From: Alphaproteobacteria bacterium
GTDB taxonomy: Bacteria > Pseudomonadota > Alphaproteobacteria > Rhodobacterales > Rhodobacteraceae
Direction of reading: 5' to 3'
NCBI GenBank assembly: GCA_030429495.1
Contig: JAUIFH010000003.1
Span: 1-64,000, forward strand
DNA: 64,000 bases
This document shows, in pieces, positions 52,415 through 61,452 of the stretch. The number at the start of each line of letters is the position of its first letter. The first letter of the stretch is position 1. The notes under the pieces were generated by a model. That model was not told the DNA's origin. It saw nothing but the letters and a program-made list of their open reading frames with translations, and searched no databases. The position numbers were made by a program, and so were the translations under genes.

Positions 52415-52837
52415 GTGCCGGGCTTCAGACGTGTTACGGTGATCTACGTCGTGGGTCTCATCCTGATGGAGATCCTCACGGTGATCGTGAGCGATCACGT
52501 CTGGCAGGCGGGCGGCGTGGCTTTCATGCTTGGTGTGTTCCTGGCCTCGTTCCTCGTGCCCGCTCTTGCGGCAGGTCTGGCCTTCGGCCGGCACGCCGGG
52601 CGGGCAGCCCTTCCGGACGAGGCGTGGCGCTACGCCGGATGGTTCACCGTTCTTCAAAGCGCGGTTCTGGCCGGGCTGCTCCTCTTCGCGATGCAGGACT
52701 TCCTGCGCGAAGAATCCGACGGGGCGGTCATCCTTGTTGTTATCGTCGCTGCCGTGGCGGGGCTGTGCCTGATCGTCTCACGCATGGCCTTTCCGATGGG
52801 CGCGCGGCGCGGGGCGGGTGCCGGCCGCGCCGCCTGA
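52415..52837 (+). CDS. ABZJ_00895-like small membrane protein
   Basis: A 140-residue integral membrane protein with four predicted helices: VIYVVGLILMEILTVIV, AFMLGVFLASFLVPALA, WFTVLQSAVLAGLLLF and VILVVIVAAVAGLCLI. It resembles the ABZJ_00895 group of unknown function. I chose GTG 52415 because GGGAGAG lies just before it; an ATG at 52388 in the same frame is possible. It is a single gene before purM. Confidence 0.65.
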   Translation: MPGFRRVTVIYVVGLILMEILTVIVSDHVWQAGGVAFMLGVFLASFLVPALAAGLAFGRHAGRAALPDEAWRYAGWFTVLQSAVLAGLLLFAMQDFLREESDGAVILVVIVAAVAGLCLIVSRMAFPMGARRGAGAGRAA

Positions 52838-52900
52838 TCGCGCGTTGCCCCCGCCAGCACTTTCAGCTATCGCAGCGGCAACGGATTCCGGGGGATCGGC

Positions 52901-53944
52901 ATGACGAAGAAAAACGGGATGACCTATGCCGAGGCTGGCGTCGACATCGACGCGGGTAACGCGCTGGTCGAAAGGATCAAGCCGGCGGCGAAGCGCACGG
53001 CGCGGGCGGGCACGATGTCCGGGCTGGGTGGCTTCGGCGCGCTTTTCGATCTGAAAGGCGCGGGCTACACCGACCCGGTTCTGGTCGCCGCGACCGACGG
53101 TGTCGGCACCAAGCTGCGCATCGCGATCGACACCGGCAATGTCGATACGATCGGCATCGACCTTGTCGCGATGTGCGTGAACGATCTTGTCTGCCAGGGC
53201 GCAGAGCCCCTGTTCTTCCTCGACTATTTCGCGACCGGAAAGCTCGACGCGGACGAGGCCGCGCGGATCATCGAGGGGATCGCCGAAGGCTGCGCCCAGT
53301 CCGGCTGCGCGCTGATCGGCGGAGAGACGGCGGAAATGCCCGGCATGTATCACAAGGGCGACTTCGACCTTGCCGGTTTCGCGGTCGGCGCGATGGAGCG
53401 CGGGCAGGATCTGCCGGCGGGTGTGGCGGCGGGCGACGTGCTGCTGGGTCTCGCCAGCAGCGGGGTCCATTCCAACGGTTATTCGCTGGTCCGACGGCTG
53501 GTGGAAGTCTCCGGCCTGGGCTGGGGCGATGCCTGTCCGTGGGGCGGCGGCACGCTGGGCGAGGCGCTTCTGGCGCCGACGCGGCTTTACGTGCGCCAGG
53601 TGCTGGCGGCGATCCGGGCGGGCGGGGTTCACGCGCTGGCCCATATCACCGGCGGCGGGCTGACCGAGAACCTGCCGCGCGTCCTGCCCGAGGGGCTTGG
53701 CGCCACGATCGACCTCGACAGCTGGGATCTGCCGCCGGTCTTCGGCTGGCTCGCCAAGGTCGGCGGACTTGAAGCGGCCGAGATGCTCAAGACCTTCAAC
53801 AGCGGCATCGGCATGGTTCTTGTCGTGGCGCCTGACCGGGCGGACGCGGTGCAAAGCCTGCTTGAAGCCGAGGGCGAGACGGTCCGGCGCATCGGAACGG
53901 TCGTTGCGGGGCAGGGCGTTTCCTACACCGGCACGCTCTCTTGA
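52901..53944 (+). CDS. purM: phosphoribosylformylglycinamidine cyclo-ligase
   Basis: A 347-residue AIR synthetase, the fifth step of purine synthesis. Family motifs are [16 protein letters not shown] near the start, [12 protein letters not shown] (nucleotide site), [18 protein letters not shown] and [11 protein letters not shown]. Its stop overlaps the TTG start of purN (TTGA). The length is typical. Confidence 0.98.
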   Translation: MTKKNGMTYAEAGVDIDAGNALVERIKPAAKRTARAGTMSGLGGFGALFDLKGAGYTDPVLVAATDGVGTKLRIAIDTGNVDTIGIDLVAMCVNDLVCQGAEPLFFLDYFATGKLDADEAARIIEGIAEGCAQSGCALIGGETAEMPGMYHKGDFDLAGFAVGAMERGQDLPAGVAAGDVLLGLASSGVHSNGYSLVRRLVEVSGLGWGDACPWGGGTLGEALLAPTRLYVRQVLAAIRAGGVHALAHITGGGLTENLPRVLPEGLGATIDLDSWDLPPVFGWLAKVGGLEAAEMLKTFNSGIGMVLVVAPDRADAVQSLLEAEGETVRRIGTVVAGQGVSYTGTLS

Positions 53945-54531
53945 CCAAACGGGTCGCGATCCTGATCTCGGGCGGCGGCTCCAATATGGTGGCGCTTTGC
54001 GAAAGCATGGTCGGCGACCATCCGGCGCGCCCGGTTCTTGTCGCATCGAATGATGCGGCGGCGGGCGGTCTGGCCAAGGCCGCGGCGATGGGCATTCCGA
54101 CCGCTTCCGTCGATCACCGCCCCTTCGGCACCGACCGCGCCGCGTTCGAGGCAGAACTGCTGACCCCGATCCTCGCCGCCGAACCGGACATCCTTTGCCT
54201 TGCCGGTTTCATGCGCGTGCTGACGCCCGGTTTCGTGGGGCGTTTCGCAGGTCGGATGCTGAATATCCACCCCTCGCTTCTGCCGAAATACCCCGGTCTT
54301 CATACGCATCGCCGCGCGCTTGAGGCGGGCGACACAGAGGCCGGCTGCACCGTGCACGAAGTGACGCCGGTTCTCGATGACGGGCCGATCCTTGGTCAGG
54401 CGCGGGTTCCGGTGCTTGCCGGCGATACCGAGGCGTCACTGGCCGCACGGGTGCTTGTACAGGAGCACCACCTTTACCCCGCGGTGCTGCGCCGTTTCGC
54501 CGAGGGCGACCGACGCCCGGTCATTCTCTGA
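53941..54531 (+). CDS. purN: phosphoribosylglycinamide formyltransferase
   Basis: A 196-residue formyl-THF-dependent GAR transformylase. It begins at TTG 53941 and reads [16 protein letters not shown]. The formyltransferase active-site block [20 protein letters not shown] contains the Asn-His pair, and the aspartate is in [11 protein letters not shown]. It is translationally coupled to purM. Confidence 0.97.
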   Translation: MTKRVAILISGGGSNMVALCESMVGDHPARPVLVASNDAAAGGLAKAAAMGIPTASVDHRPFGTDRAAFEAELLTPILAAEPDILCLAGFMRVLTPGFVGRFAGRMLNIHPSLLPKYPGLHTHRRALEAGDTEAGCTVHEVTPVLDDGPILGQARVPVLAGDTEASLAARVLVQEHHLYPAVLRRFAEGDRRPVIL

Positions 54532-54652
54532 TTCAAGCTCCGGCCTTGCTGGTCGCGACGAAAATTTCCGCCGTCTCCGCCCTTTTCAATCCGAAGGCGC
54601 TGCCCTAAGAGGGACCATCTGCGGGATGACCCCGCACCTGAACGGACTGTTG

Positions 54653-55807
54653 ATGCACACGATCACCACGACCGAGGACCTTGCCCGTTTCTGCGAAAAC
54701 GCCAAGGCAGGCCCGTATGTCACCGTCGATACCGAGTTCCTTCGGGAGCGGACCTACTATTCCAAGCTCTGCCTGATTCAGCTTGCGCTTCCGGGCAACA
54801 CCGGCGAGGCGGTTCTGGTTGACCCGCTGGCAAAGGGCCTGTCGCTGGAACCGCTCTACGACCTCTTCCGCCACAAGGAGACCGTGAAGGTCTTCCATGC
54901 CGCGCGGCAGGATCTTGAGATCTTCTTTGTCGATGGCAGGGTCTTTCCCGAACCGCTGTTCGATACCCAGATTGCCGCGATGGTCTGCGGTTTCGGCGAT
55001 CAGGTGGGCTACGAGACGCTGGTGCGCAAGATCGCCAAGCAGTCACTCGACAAGACCTCGCGCTTCACCGACTGGTCGCGGCGTCCGCTCAGCGAGGCGC
55101 AGAAGATCTATGCGCTTGCCGACGTGACACATCTGCGCGTTATCTACGAATTCCTCGCTGCCGAGCTGAAGCGCACCGGCCGAGAGAAATGGGTGGAGGA
55201 GGAGGAGGCCGTCCTTCTCGATCCGGAAACCTATACCAATCGCCCGGAAGAGGCATGGATGCGGGTCAAGACGCGCACCAATTCCGGCCGTTTCCTGTCG
55301 GTCGTGCGCGAACTTGCCCGTTTCCGCGAAGACTACGCCCAGACCCGCAACGTGCCACGCAGCCGCGTCTTCAAGGACGATGCGCTGCTTGAGCTTGCCT
55401 CGACCAAGCCCACGACTGCCGAGGAACTCGGCCGCAGCCGGCTGCTCCTGCGCGATGGCCGCAAGCCCGAGATCGCGGACGGCATCCTTGCCGCCGTGAA
55501 GGCCGGTCTTGCCGTCAAGCCAGAGGATTACCCGAAGCCGGATACCTCGCGCGAACAATTGCAGGTCAACACGGCGCTAGCCGATCTGCTTCGGGTGCTT
55601 CTGAAGGCGAAATCGGAATCCGCTGGCGTGGCGCAAAAGCTGATTGCGTCGTCCTCCGACCTCGACGCGCTTGCCGCAGGCGACCGTGCTGTCGCCGCCC
55701 TCAATGGCTGGCGCGGCGAGGTCTTCGGCAGCGATGCCCTCAGGCTGTGCAAGGGCGAGATCGCGCTTTCCGCGAAGGGTGGGGCGGTCCGGGTCGTTCC
55801 GGTCTGA
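54653..55807 (+). CDS. rnd: ribonuclease D
   Basis: A 384-residue 3'-5' exoribonuclease that trims tRNA precursors. DEDD exonuclease residues are in VDTEFLRERTYY, FHAARQDLEIF and YALADVTHLRVIY. An HRDC domain (about 205-290) follows, with FLSVVRELARFREDYA and DALLELASTKPTT. Start 54653 (MHTITTTEDLARF) gives the family length; ATG 54626 in the same frame would add nine residues and has a somewhat better ribosome-binding site. It is a single gene. Confidence 0.95.
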   Translation: MHTITTTEDLARFCENAKAGPYVTVDTEFLRERTYYSKLCLIQLALPGNTGEAVLVDPLAKGLSLEPLYDLFRHKETVKVFHAARQDLEIFFVDGRVFPEPLFDTQIAAMVCGFGDQVGYETLVRKIAKQSLDKTSRFTDWSRRPLSEAQKIYALADVTHLRVIYEFLAAELKRTGREKWVEEEEAVLLDPETYTNRPEEAWMRVKTRTNSGRFLSVVRELARFREDYAQTRNVPRSRVFKDDALLELASTKPTTAEELGRSRLLLRDGRKPEIADGILAAVKAGLAVKPEDYPKPDTSREQLQVNTALADLLRVLLKAKSESAGVAQKLIASSSDLDALAAGDRAVAALNGWRGEVFGSDALRLCKGEIALSAKGGAVRVVPV

Positions 55808-55813
55808 TCCGGC

Positions 55814-56284
55814 TCAGCGCCGGCTTACCCGGCTGTTCTGCGCGCCAAGCACGACGATCTGGCGGACGCCGGCAAGCTTGATGTTGGAAATGTGGGTCGC
55901 CGCCGTCAGTTCGCGGGACCACTCGGTCGACACCCGCTGCTGGGTCAGCGGCTCTGCGATGACGAAACGGTAGGTCAGAACGCCGTCGACCGGCTCACCG
56001 CCGTTTTCGGCAACCAGATCGGTGTTCCACCAGCCCTGCGTCGGCGGCAGGCCAGTCGCGCGGATGATGGCGCCCCCCGGTTCGCGGGAGACTTCCAGAT
56101 CGGTCACCTGCGCGACGAGGATGCGCGGGTCGTCGGGCCGTCCGGGGACGATCCCTTCCTGCACCACCGTTACGGATTCGGAACGCTTGAACCAGTTGAA
56201 GGGATTGATCCGGCTTTCGCGGACCTTCGCGCAACCTCCGAGCGTCAGTGCGAGGACAAGCACTCCGATGACAGGCAATCTCAT
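55814..56284 (-). CDS. small lipoprotein of unknown function
   Basis: A 156-residue protein with a lipoprotein signal: MRLPVIGVLVLALTLGGC, cysteine at 18. The mature part has NPFNWFKR near residue 27, then a beta-rich domain with GIVPGRPDDPRI and LPPTQGWWNTDLV. I do not know the function. It converges on rnd with six bases between stops. Confidence 0.75.
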   Translation of the reverse strand: MRLPVIGVLVLALTLGGCAKVRESRINPFNWFKRSESVTVVQEGIVPGRPDDPRILVAQVTDLEVSREPGGAIIRATGLPPTQGWWNTDLVAENGGEPVDGVLTYRFVIAEPLTQQRVSTEWSRELTAATHISNIKLAGVRQIVVLGAQNSRVSRR

Positions 56285-56410
56285 GCGCGGCGGCTCCCTT
56301 CCAGCTTCCCGCTCTGCCTAGCCCATTCGCGGCGCTCTGAAAAGGGTTCCGGATGGCTGGACCTCGCGCGGCTTTGCCACTACCTGAATGGCAGAGCTAC
56401 GGAGAGGATC

Positions 56411-56845
56411 ATGGCGACCGAGGCTTTCGAGGAAATTGCCGAAACCTTCGAGTTTCTCGATGACTGGGAGGACCGTTACCGCCACGTCATCGAGCTTGGA
56501 CGTGCGATGGACGCGCTGGACCCGGCCTTCCACGTGCCGGCGACCAAGGTCGAGGGCTGCGCCAGCCAGGTCTGGTTCCTGCCGCGGATCGACGGGCAGG
56601 GGCCCGATGCGCGGTTCGACTTTCAGGGCGACAGCGATGCGATGATCGTGCGCGGCCTGATCGCGGTGCTGCACGCGCTTTATTCCGGGTTGCCCGTTCG
56701 TGAGGTTCAGACCGTCGACGCCGCGGCCGAACTCGCCCGGCTGGGCCTTGACGAACACTTGTCGTCACAACGCTCCAACGGGGTGCGGGCAATGGTCGGC
56801 CGGATCCGCAAATTCGCCGCCGAGGCGGCCGAAACCGCCGGCTGA
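56411..56845 (+). CDS. SufE family sulfur-acceptor protein
   Basis: A 144-residue protein of the SufE/CsdE family, which accepts persulfide sulfur from a cysteine desulfurase and passes it to the SufBCD scaffold. The active cysteine is in KVEGCASQVWFLP near residue 52. The N-terminal FEFLDDWEDRYRHVIELG is typical. Start 56411 follows GGAGAGG. No other suf gene is in the window, so the gene is remote from the main suf operon. Confidence 0.95.
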   Translation: MATEAFEEIAETFEFLDDWEDRYRHVIELGRAMDALDPAFHVPATKVEGCASQVWFLPRIDGQGPDARFDFQGDSDAMIVRGLIAVLHALYSGLPVREVQTVDAAAELARLGLDEHLSSQRSNGVRAMVGRIRKFAAEAAETAG

Positions 56846-56851
56846 CGCCGG

Positions 56852-57478
56852 TCAGAGCCTCGTCAGCGCCGTCTGCAGGTCGCCGTAGCCGGTGAAGCGG
56901 CGCTCATAGGCAAGGCCAAGGCGCCTTGCGCAGTCCTCCGCCTTTCGGTCAAGCGCCGGGTCGTTGGTCTGGGCCTGATAGACCAGCTTTTCATAATTGC
57001 CGAACATCATCGGGATCAGTTCGGGATGCCGGTCGAAGCCCATCGGCTTCCAGACGAAGGCGTCGAACTGACGGACGAGAAAGTCGGTCAGGTAGAAGGC
57101 GGTGAATTCCTCGCGCGCCGCGAAGGCGTCATTGCCTTCAAAGAAGGAATAGCAGTGCGGCCCTGCGACCATCTCGACGCCGAGTTCCCGGCACCGCGCC
57201 TCAAGCAGGCCACCCGTCCCGCAATCGGCATAGACGACGAAGATGTCGTCGTAGTCATCCCGATGCTTGGCGACCGCTTCGGTCACTGCTTCGGTGATCC
57301 TCTCGGGCCACAGATGATACTTCGCGGGCAGGCAGGTCAGGTCAAGGTGGTCCCAGCCGTTGGCTTCCTTGAGGTCGAGGATCTCGCGCGCCAGCGCGCC
57401 GCAGGCGATCAGCAGGATGCGGCCCTTCCGGGCAGGGGCCAGCCCGTTCTCGGTCAGTGTCGCGTCGGACGGGATCAT
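56852..57478 (-). CDS. DUF1638 domain-containing protein
   Basis: A 208-residue cytoplasmic protein resembling DUF1638. Conserved cysteine motifs are ILLIACGALAREI near residue 25, YADCGTGG and AGPHCYSFF. HLDLTCLPAKYHLWPERI is a family block. DUF1638 genes often lie near corrinoid methyltransferase genes, and here the corrinoid protein is 300 bases away. A role in cobalamin-dependent methyl transfer is inference. It overlaps the upstream 61-residue gene by four bases. Confidence 0.85.
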   Translation of the reverse strand: MIPSDATLTENGLAPARKGRILLIACGALAREILDLKEANGWDHLDLTCLPAKYHLWPERITEAVTEAVAKHRDDYDDIFVVYADCGTGGLLEARCRELGVEMVAGPHCYSFFEGNDAFAAREEFTAFYLTDFLVRQFDAFVWKPMGFDRHPELIPMMFGNYEKLVYQAQTNDPALDRKAEDCARRLGLAYERRFTGYGDLQTALTRL

Positions 57479-57660
57479 CTTCGGCCCGTCCCGAATCGGG
57501 CAATCAGCGCCAGCCCCATGACAGCCGCAAGAAGGCCGGAGGACGGAATGACCGGGAAGGACTCAGCGAAGAGGAAATCGGCAGCGAACGCCGCCGCCAC
57601 GGTCAGGCCGGCCATGATCATGACCAGAGCCAAAATGAAGAGGAAGCGGCGCAGGGGCAT
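57475..57660 (-). CDS. 61-residue two-helix membrane protein
   Basis: A small protein starting MPLRRFLFILALVMIMAGL. Residues 6-27 and about 38-55 are hydrophobic helices, and it ends with a basic ARFGTGRR. ATG 57660 follows GGAGAT. Its stop overlaps the DUF1638 start by four bases, so the two are coupled. I do not recognise the family. Confidence 0.6.
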   Translation of the reverse strand: MPLRRFLFILALVMIMAGLTVAAAFAADFLFAESFPVIPSSGLLAAVMGLALIARFGTGRR

Positions 57661-57715
57661 CGGTATCTCCTTGGCTCCAATCTGGGTGTGGTCGGTCCCG
57701 ATGTGAAGCGCCCGG

Positions 57716-57754
57716 AAAGAAAAAGGCCCCGCATGGCAGATCGCCCGCGGGGCC
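57716..57754 (-). terminator. Rho-independent terminator after the corrinoid protein gene
   Basis: On the minus strand the arms GGCCCCGC (57747-57754) and GCGGGGCC (57725-57732) form an 8-bp stem with a 14-base loop, followed by TTTTTCTTT. It separates the corrinoid gene from the 61-residue/DUF1638 pair. Confidence 0.9.
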
Positions 57755-57776
57755 GGCAGGGAGCATTCCCGGAAAC

Positions 57777-58478
57777 TCAGCCGGCGGCGAGCTTGTTGTG
57801 CTTGCGCGACATGAAGTCCTTGGCGGTCTGCACGGCGACGGCGGCGTCGCGGCAATAGGCGTCCGCGCCGATCGCCTTGCCGAATTCCTCGTTCAGCGGC
57901 GCGCCGCCGACCAGAACGATGAAGTCCTCGCGCATGCCCTTTTCCTTCATCGTGTCGATCACGACTTTCATGTAGGGCATCGTGGTGGTGAGAAGGGCGG
58001 ACATGCCGAGGATGTCTGCGTCTTCGCGCTCAAGCGCTTCGATGTATTTTTCGACCGGGTTGTTGATGCCGATATCGACGACCTCGAAACCAGCGCCTTC
58101 CATCATCATGCCGACGAGGTTCTTGCCGATGTCGTGGATGTCGCCCTTGACGGTGCCGATCACCATCTTGCCGACCTTCGGCGCGCCGGTTTCGGCCAGG
58201 AGCGGCTTCAGGATCGCCATGCCGGCCTTCATAGCGTTGGCGGCCAGCAGCACTTCCGGAACGAAGAGGATACCGTCGCGGAAGTCGGCGCCGACGATGG
58301 TCATGCCGGCCACGAGCGCCTTGGTCAGGACGTCGTAGGGCGCCCAGCCACGGTCGAGAAGGATGCGAACGCCCTCTTCGATCTCTTCCTTGAGACCGTC
58401 GTAGAGGTCGTCGTGCATCTGAAGCACAAGCTCTTCGTCGTCGAGCTCGGAAAGGATGATGTCTTCTTCGTCGGCCAT
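57777..58478 (-). CDS. corrinoid (B12-binding) protein, methionine synthase B12 module
   Basis: A 233-residue protein with a helical cap domain (about 15-105, LKEEIEEGVRILLDRG) and a B12-binding Rossmann domain whose cobalt-ligand motif is GDIHDIGKNLVG. It matches the B12 modules of MetH and of methyltransferase corrinoid proteins, but is separate. With the homocysteine methyltransferase at 59750 it probably forms a split methionine synthase; the pterin-binding module is not in the window. ATG 58478 follows an AGGAGA site. Confidence 0.92.
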   Translation of the reverse strand: MADEEDIILSELDDEELVLQMHDDLYDGLKEEIEEGVRILLDRGWAPYDVLTKALVAGMTIVGADFRDGILFVPEVLLAANAMKAGMAILKPLLAETGAPKVGKMVIGTVKGDIHDIGKNLVGMMMEGAGFEVVDIGINNPVEKYIEALEREDADILGMSALLTTTMPYMKVVIDTMKEKGMREDFIVLVGGAPLNEEFGKAIGADAYCRDAAVAVQTAKDFMSRKHNKLAAG

Positions 58479-58615
58479 CGCATGTCTCCTGGCGGTTCTT
58501 TCGCCGTAATGCGACCAATGTAACCAGATCACTTGGCGAATTGCGACATCGCCCGCTCTCTTGGCGACAGTGTGAAGTTTGCGGACGGCAGTCCGGCAAC
58601 GGGTGCTTGCCAGAT

Positions 58616-58630
58616 GTTCACCAATTGTTC
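58616..58630. promoter_or_regulatory. LexA box GTTC-N7-GTTC
   Basis: A perfect alphaproteobacterial SOS box, GTTC at 58616-58619 and GTTC at 58627-58630 with seven bases between, 11 bases before the radical SAM gene start. LexA bound here would block transcription, so the gene should be DNA-damage inducible. Confidence 0.8.
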
Positions 58631-58641
58631 TACTATTCCTC

Positions 58642-59724
58642 ATGCCGCTTCCGCCCCCCGATCCCTTCCTGCGCATTCGCGCGCGCGGCGCCAATACGGC
58701 ACCGGACGGGCGGTTCGAACCGTACAGCCGGGTTCGCGAGAACGACGGATGGGACCTGCCGGAGGACGAACGGCTTGCGCGGACCGAAGTGAGCGAGGAG
58801 CAGCCGCGCAGCATCATCAACCGCGTTTCCTCGCCCGATCTCGGTTTCGACAGGACGATCAACCCCTATCGCGGATGCGAACATGGCTGCGCCTATTGCT
58901 ACGCCCGGCCAAGCCACGCTTATCTCGGCCTGTCCGCCGGCCTCGATTTCGAGACGAAGATCATCGCCAAGCCATCGGCCCCAACGCTGCTGGAGCGTGA
59001 GATTTGCCGCCCGTCATATCGCGTCGCGCCGATTGCGCTCGGCACGGATACCGATCCGTATCAGCCGGTCGAGGCGCGCTATCGCATCATGCGCGGCATC
59101 CTTCGGGTTCTGTCCGACTGGAACCATCCACTGACCATCGTAACCCGTGGGGCACTGATCGAACGCGACATCGACATTCTGGGCGACATGGCTGTGCGCA
59201 ATCAGGTCCAGGTCGGAATATCGGTGACGACGCTGGACGCCGATCTTGCGCGGCGGCTGGAGCCGCGGGCACCGGCACCGGCGCGCAGGCTTCGGATGAT
59301 CGGGTCGCTCGCCAAGGCGGGCGTCCCGGTGCGGGTTATGGTGGCCCCCGTGATCCCGGTTCTGACCGAGCCTGACCTTGAACGTATCCTTGAGGCGGCG
59401 CGGGACGCAGGCGCAAGCGCGGCAAGCTGGATCCTGCTCCGTCTGCCGCATGACGTTGCAGATCTTTTCCGAGACTGGCTCGCGCGCAACGAACCGGGGC
59501 GCGCGGGTCATGTCATGAACCGCCTGCGCGAGATGCGCGGCGGCAAGGATTACGATGCCGGTTTCGGCGTGCGGATGTCCGGGGAAGGGGTCCATGCAGA
59601 GCTGATTGCGCACCGCTTCGACCTTGCCATGCGGCGTCTGGGGCTGGCGCTGAAATTGCCGGGGCTTGACTGCACCGCTTTCGCCCCGCCTCCCCGGCAG
59701 GGCGATCAACTGTCGCTGTTCTGA
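58642..59724 (+). CDS. PA0069-family radical SAM protein (SplB-like)
   Basis: A 360-residue radical SAM protein. The cluster motif is RGCEHGCAYCYARPSH near residue 79. Conserved blocks are LGTDTDPYQPVE, TRGALIERDID and ISVTTLDADLARRLEP. The family is related to spore photoproduct lyase-like proteins, but its substrate is not known. The LexA box in front points to DNA repair. ATG 58642 is taken from the family start (MPLPPPDP) and its place just after the box. Confidence 0.92.
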   Translation: MPLPPPDPFLRIRARGANTAPDGRFEPYSRVRENDGWDLPEDERLARTEVSEEQPRSIINRVSSPDLGFDRTINPYRGCEHGCAYCYARPSHAYLGLSAGLDFETKIIAKPSAPTLLEREICRPSYRVAPIALGTDTDPYQPVEARYRIMRGILRVLSDWNHPLTIVTRGALIERDIDILGDMAVRNQVQVGISVTTLDADLARRLEPRAPAPARRLRMIGSLAKAGVPVRVMVAPVIPVLTEPDLERILEAARDAGASAASWILLRLPHDVADLFRDWLARNEPGRAGHVMNRLREMRGGKDYDAGFGVRMSGEGVHAELIAHRFDLAMRRLGLALKLPGLDCTAFAPPPRQGDQLSLF

Positions 59725-59749
59725 TCGCGACCCCGTCGGCCGGCGGATG

Positions 59750-60766
59750 TTATCCGCGCCGGCGTCCGCGCCGTTCGCGTGCGGCACCTTCCGCCGCGTC
59801 GCCGGTCCCGTCCGAGGCGGAGGAGAACCCGCCAAGCGCACCGGCGATCTCGTCGAGCGTCGGACGCGGCCCTTTCGGTCGCTCTTCCAGCGCACGATGC
59901 ATCGCCTTCAGATGCTCCGGCATCGTGCCGCAGCAGCCGCCGATGATCGTGGCACCGGCATTGCGCGCCAGCACGGCGTATTCGGCCATCAGTTCGGGCG
60001 TGCCGTCGTAATGGATATGCCCGTCATGGTATTTCGGGATACCCGCGTTGCCCTTCGCGATGATCGGCCGCTCCGGCCCCGCCGCGACGAAGCCGAGTAC
60101 GGTCCGCATCAGGTCCGCAGCACCGACGCCGCAATTGGCGCCGAAGGCGAGGGGCGGGTGGGCGAGCTGGTCTACCATCGCGACCATCGCGGCCGAGGTC
60201 AGGCCCATCATCGTCCGCCCGGCGGTATCGAAGCTCATCGTGCCGCACCACGGCATGCCGGCCCGCGCACATCCCTCGGCGGCGGCGGCGTATTCCTCCT
60301 GCGCGCTGATCGTCTCGACCCAGAGGACATCGGCGCCGCCCTCCTTCAGTCCTTCGGCCTGCTCGTGGAACATCTCGACGGCGATATCGTGCGTCAGCGA
60401 TCCCATCGGCGCCATGATCTCGCCCGTCGGCCCCATGGAACCGGCGACGATCACCGTCCGCCCGGACGCATCCGCGATCTCGCGGCCGAGTGCCGCGCCG
60501 ATCCGGTTCAACTCATGCACCCGGCCCTGGGCGTTGTGCAGCTTCAGACGGCTCGCATTGCCGCCAAATGTGTTGGTGAGGAAGATGTCCGATCCGGCCT
60601 CGACCGCGCTGCGATACAGGCTGCGGATATTGTCCGGCTGGTCGGTGTTCCAAAGCTCGGGCGCTTCGCCCGCCGTCAGCCCCATGTTGAACAGGTTCGT
60701 GCCGGTCGCGCCGTCGGCCATGAGCCAGTCTCGCGTCTGGAGCAGGCGGGAAAGCGGGTCGCTCAT
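59750..60766 (-). CDS. homocysteine S-methyltransferase module (BHMT-like)
   Basis: A 338-residue zinc enzyme transferring a methyl group to homocysteine. The start DGATGTNLFNMGL is typical. The zinc cysteines are in GANCGVG and the pair in GGCCGTMPEHL. The C-terminal 30 residues are low-complexity arginine-rich. It resembles the homocysteine-binding module of MetH found as a separate protein in this family, which would work with the corrinoid protein at 57777. Betaine could be an alternative methyl donor. Confidence 0.9.
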   Translation of the reverse strand: MSDPLSRLLQTRDWLMADGATGTNLFNMGLTAGEAPELWNTDQPDNIRSLYRSAVEAGSDIFLTNTFGGNASRLKLHNAQGRVHELNRIGAALGREIADASGRTVIVAGSMGPTGEIMAPMGSLTHDIAVEMFHEQAEGLKEGGADVLWVETISAQEEYAAAAEGCARAGMPWCGTMSFDTAGRTMMGLTSAAMVAMVDQLAHPPLAFGANCGVGAADLMRTVLGFVAAGPERPIIAKGNAGIPKYHDGHIHYDGTPELMAEYAVLARNAGATIIGGCCGTMPEHLKAMHRALEERPKGPRPTLDEIAGALGGFSSASDGTGDAAEGAARERRGRRRG

Positions 60767-60973
60767 CGGAAAGCCTTTCGATCAATGCCTCAAGGGGCGG
60801 TCGTGGCGGCCACCCTTGGCCCGGATGTGCCATGCCGGCGCCGATGAATCAAACCGATCTTCGTCATGATCATCGTGAGGCCGCTGCAACATCGTGCCCG
60901 TCAAGCGGATGATCGCCGCCCGGCTGTATGCCGCGCGACGCGCTCGTGTGCGTGACCGCCGCGGCCGGCCCGC

Positions 60974-61288
60974 TCAGGACTCGGTCATCAGCTGGCGCTT
61001 GGCCTCGACCATCAACTCGCCCATCTTGGCGCGGATGGTCGCTTCGTCCGCGCGGTCGCCAAGGTCAGCCGCAAGCTTGCGGAACACGTCCTCGTCGCCG
61101 GCCTCCTCGAAATCGGCGGCGATGACCTCCTTGGCATAGCCGTCCGCCTCCGCGCCGGACTTGCCCATAAGGCCGGCCGCCCACAGGCCGAGAAGCTTGT
61201 TGCGGCGGGCTTCGGCCTTGAACTTCATTTCCTCGTCATGGGCGAACTTGGCCTCGAATGCTTGTTCGCGATCGTCGAAGGTGGTCAT
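60974..61288 (-). CDS. F1-ATPase zeta subunit (DUF1476), natural inhibitor
   Basis: A 104-residue helical protein starting [20 protein letters not shown], typical of the zeta subunit of alphaproteobacterial ATP synthase. The N-terminal inhibitory helix enters the F1 catalytic interface and blocks ATP hydrolysis but not synthesis. The length equals that of the Paracoccus protein. It is divergent from purC across 164 bases. Confidence 0.93.
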   Translation of the reverse strand: MTTFDDREQAFEAKFAHDEEMKFKAEARRNKLLGLWAAGLMGKSGAEADGYAKEVIAADFEEAGDEDVFRKLAADLGDRADEATIRAKMGELMVEAKRQLMTES

Positions 61289-61452
61289 GGAGGGCCCCTT
61301 TGGTATTGGCGTCCCATTCCATATGCCCGCCGGACCGGATCGCTGCAAGCCCCGTTCGGGCGTTCCGCCTTTGGCTTGCGGCACCGACCCTCTTGGCCTA
61401 TAGCGGCCCGAGGGAAAGGCCGGGGCGGTCCGGCCGGTCGAACGGAGCTTTC

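Noticed and set aside
58509-58521. A 10-of-13 match to the alcohol-locus element (minus strand ACATTGGTCGCAT) upstream of the corrinoid protein gene.
   Set aside because: At 21 nt downstream there is no -10-like hexamer; that place is the ribosome-binding site of the gene. The match looks like chance and shows that the fixed spacing is needed as a criterion.
60860-60930. A stretch resembling the start of an SAH riboswitch (GAGGCCGCTGCAAC) near the homocysteine methyltransferase.
   Set aside because: It is on the plus strand and points away from the methyltransferase, toward the 3' end of the zeta gene, and the other conserved parts of the riboswitch are not found.
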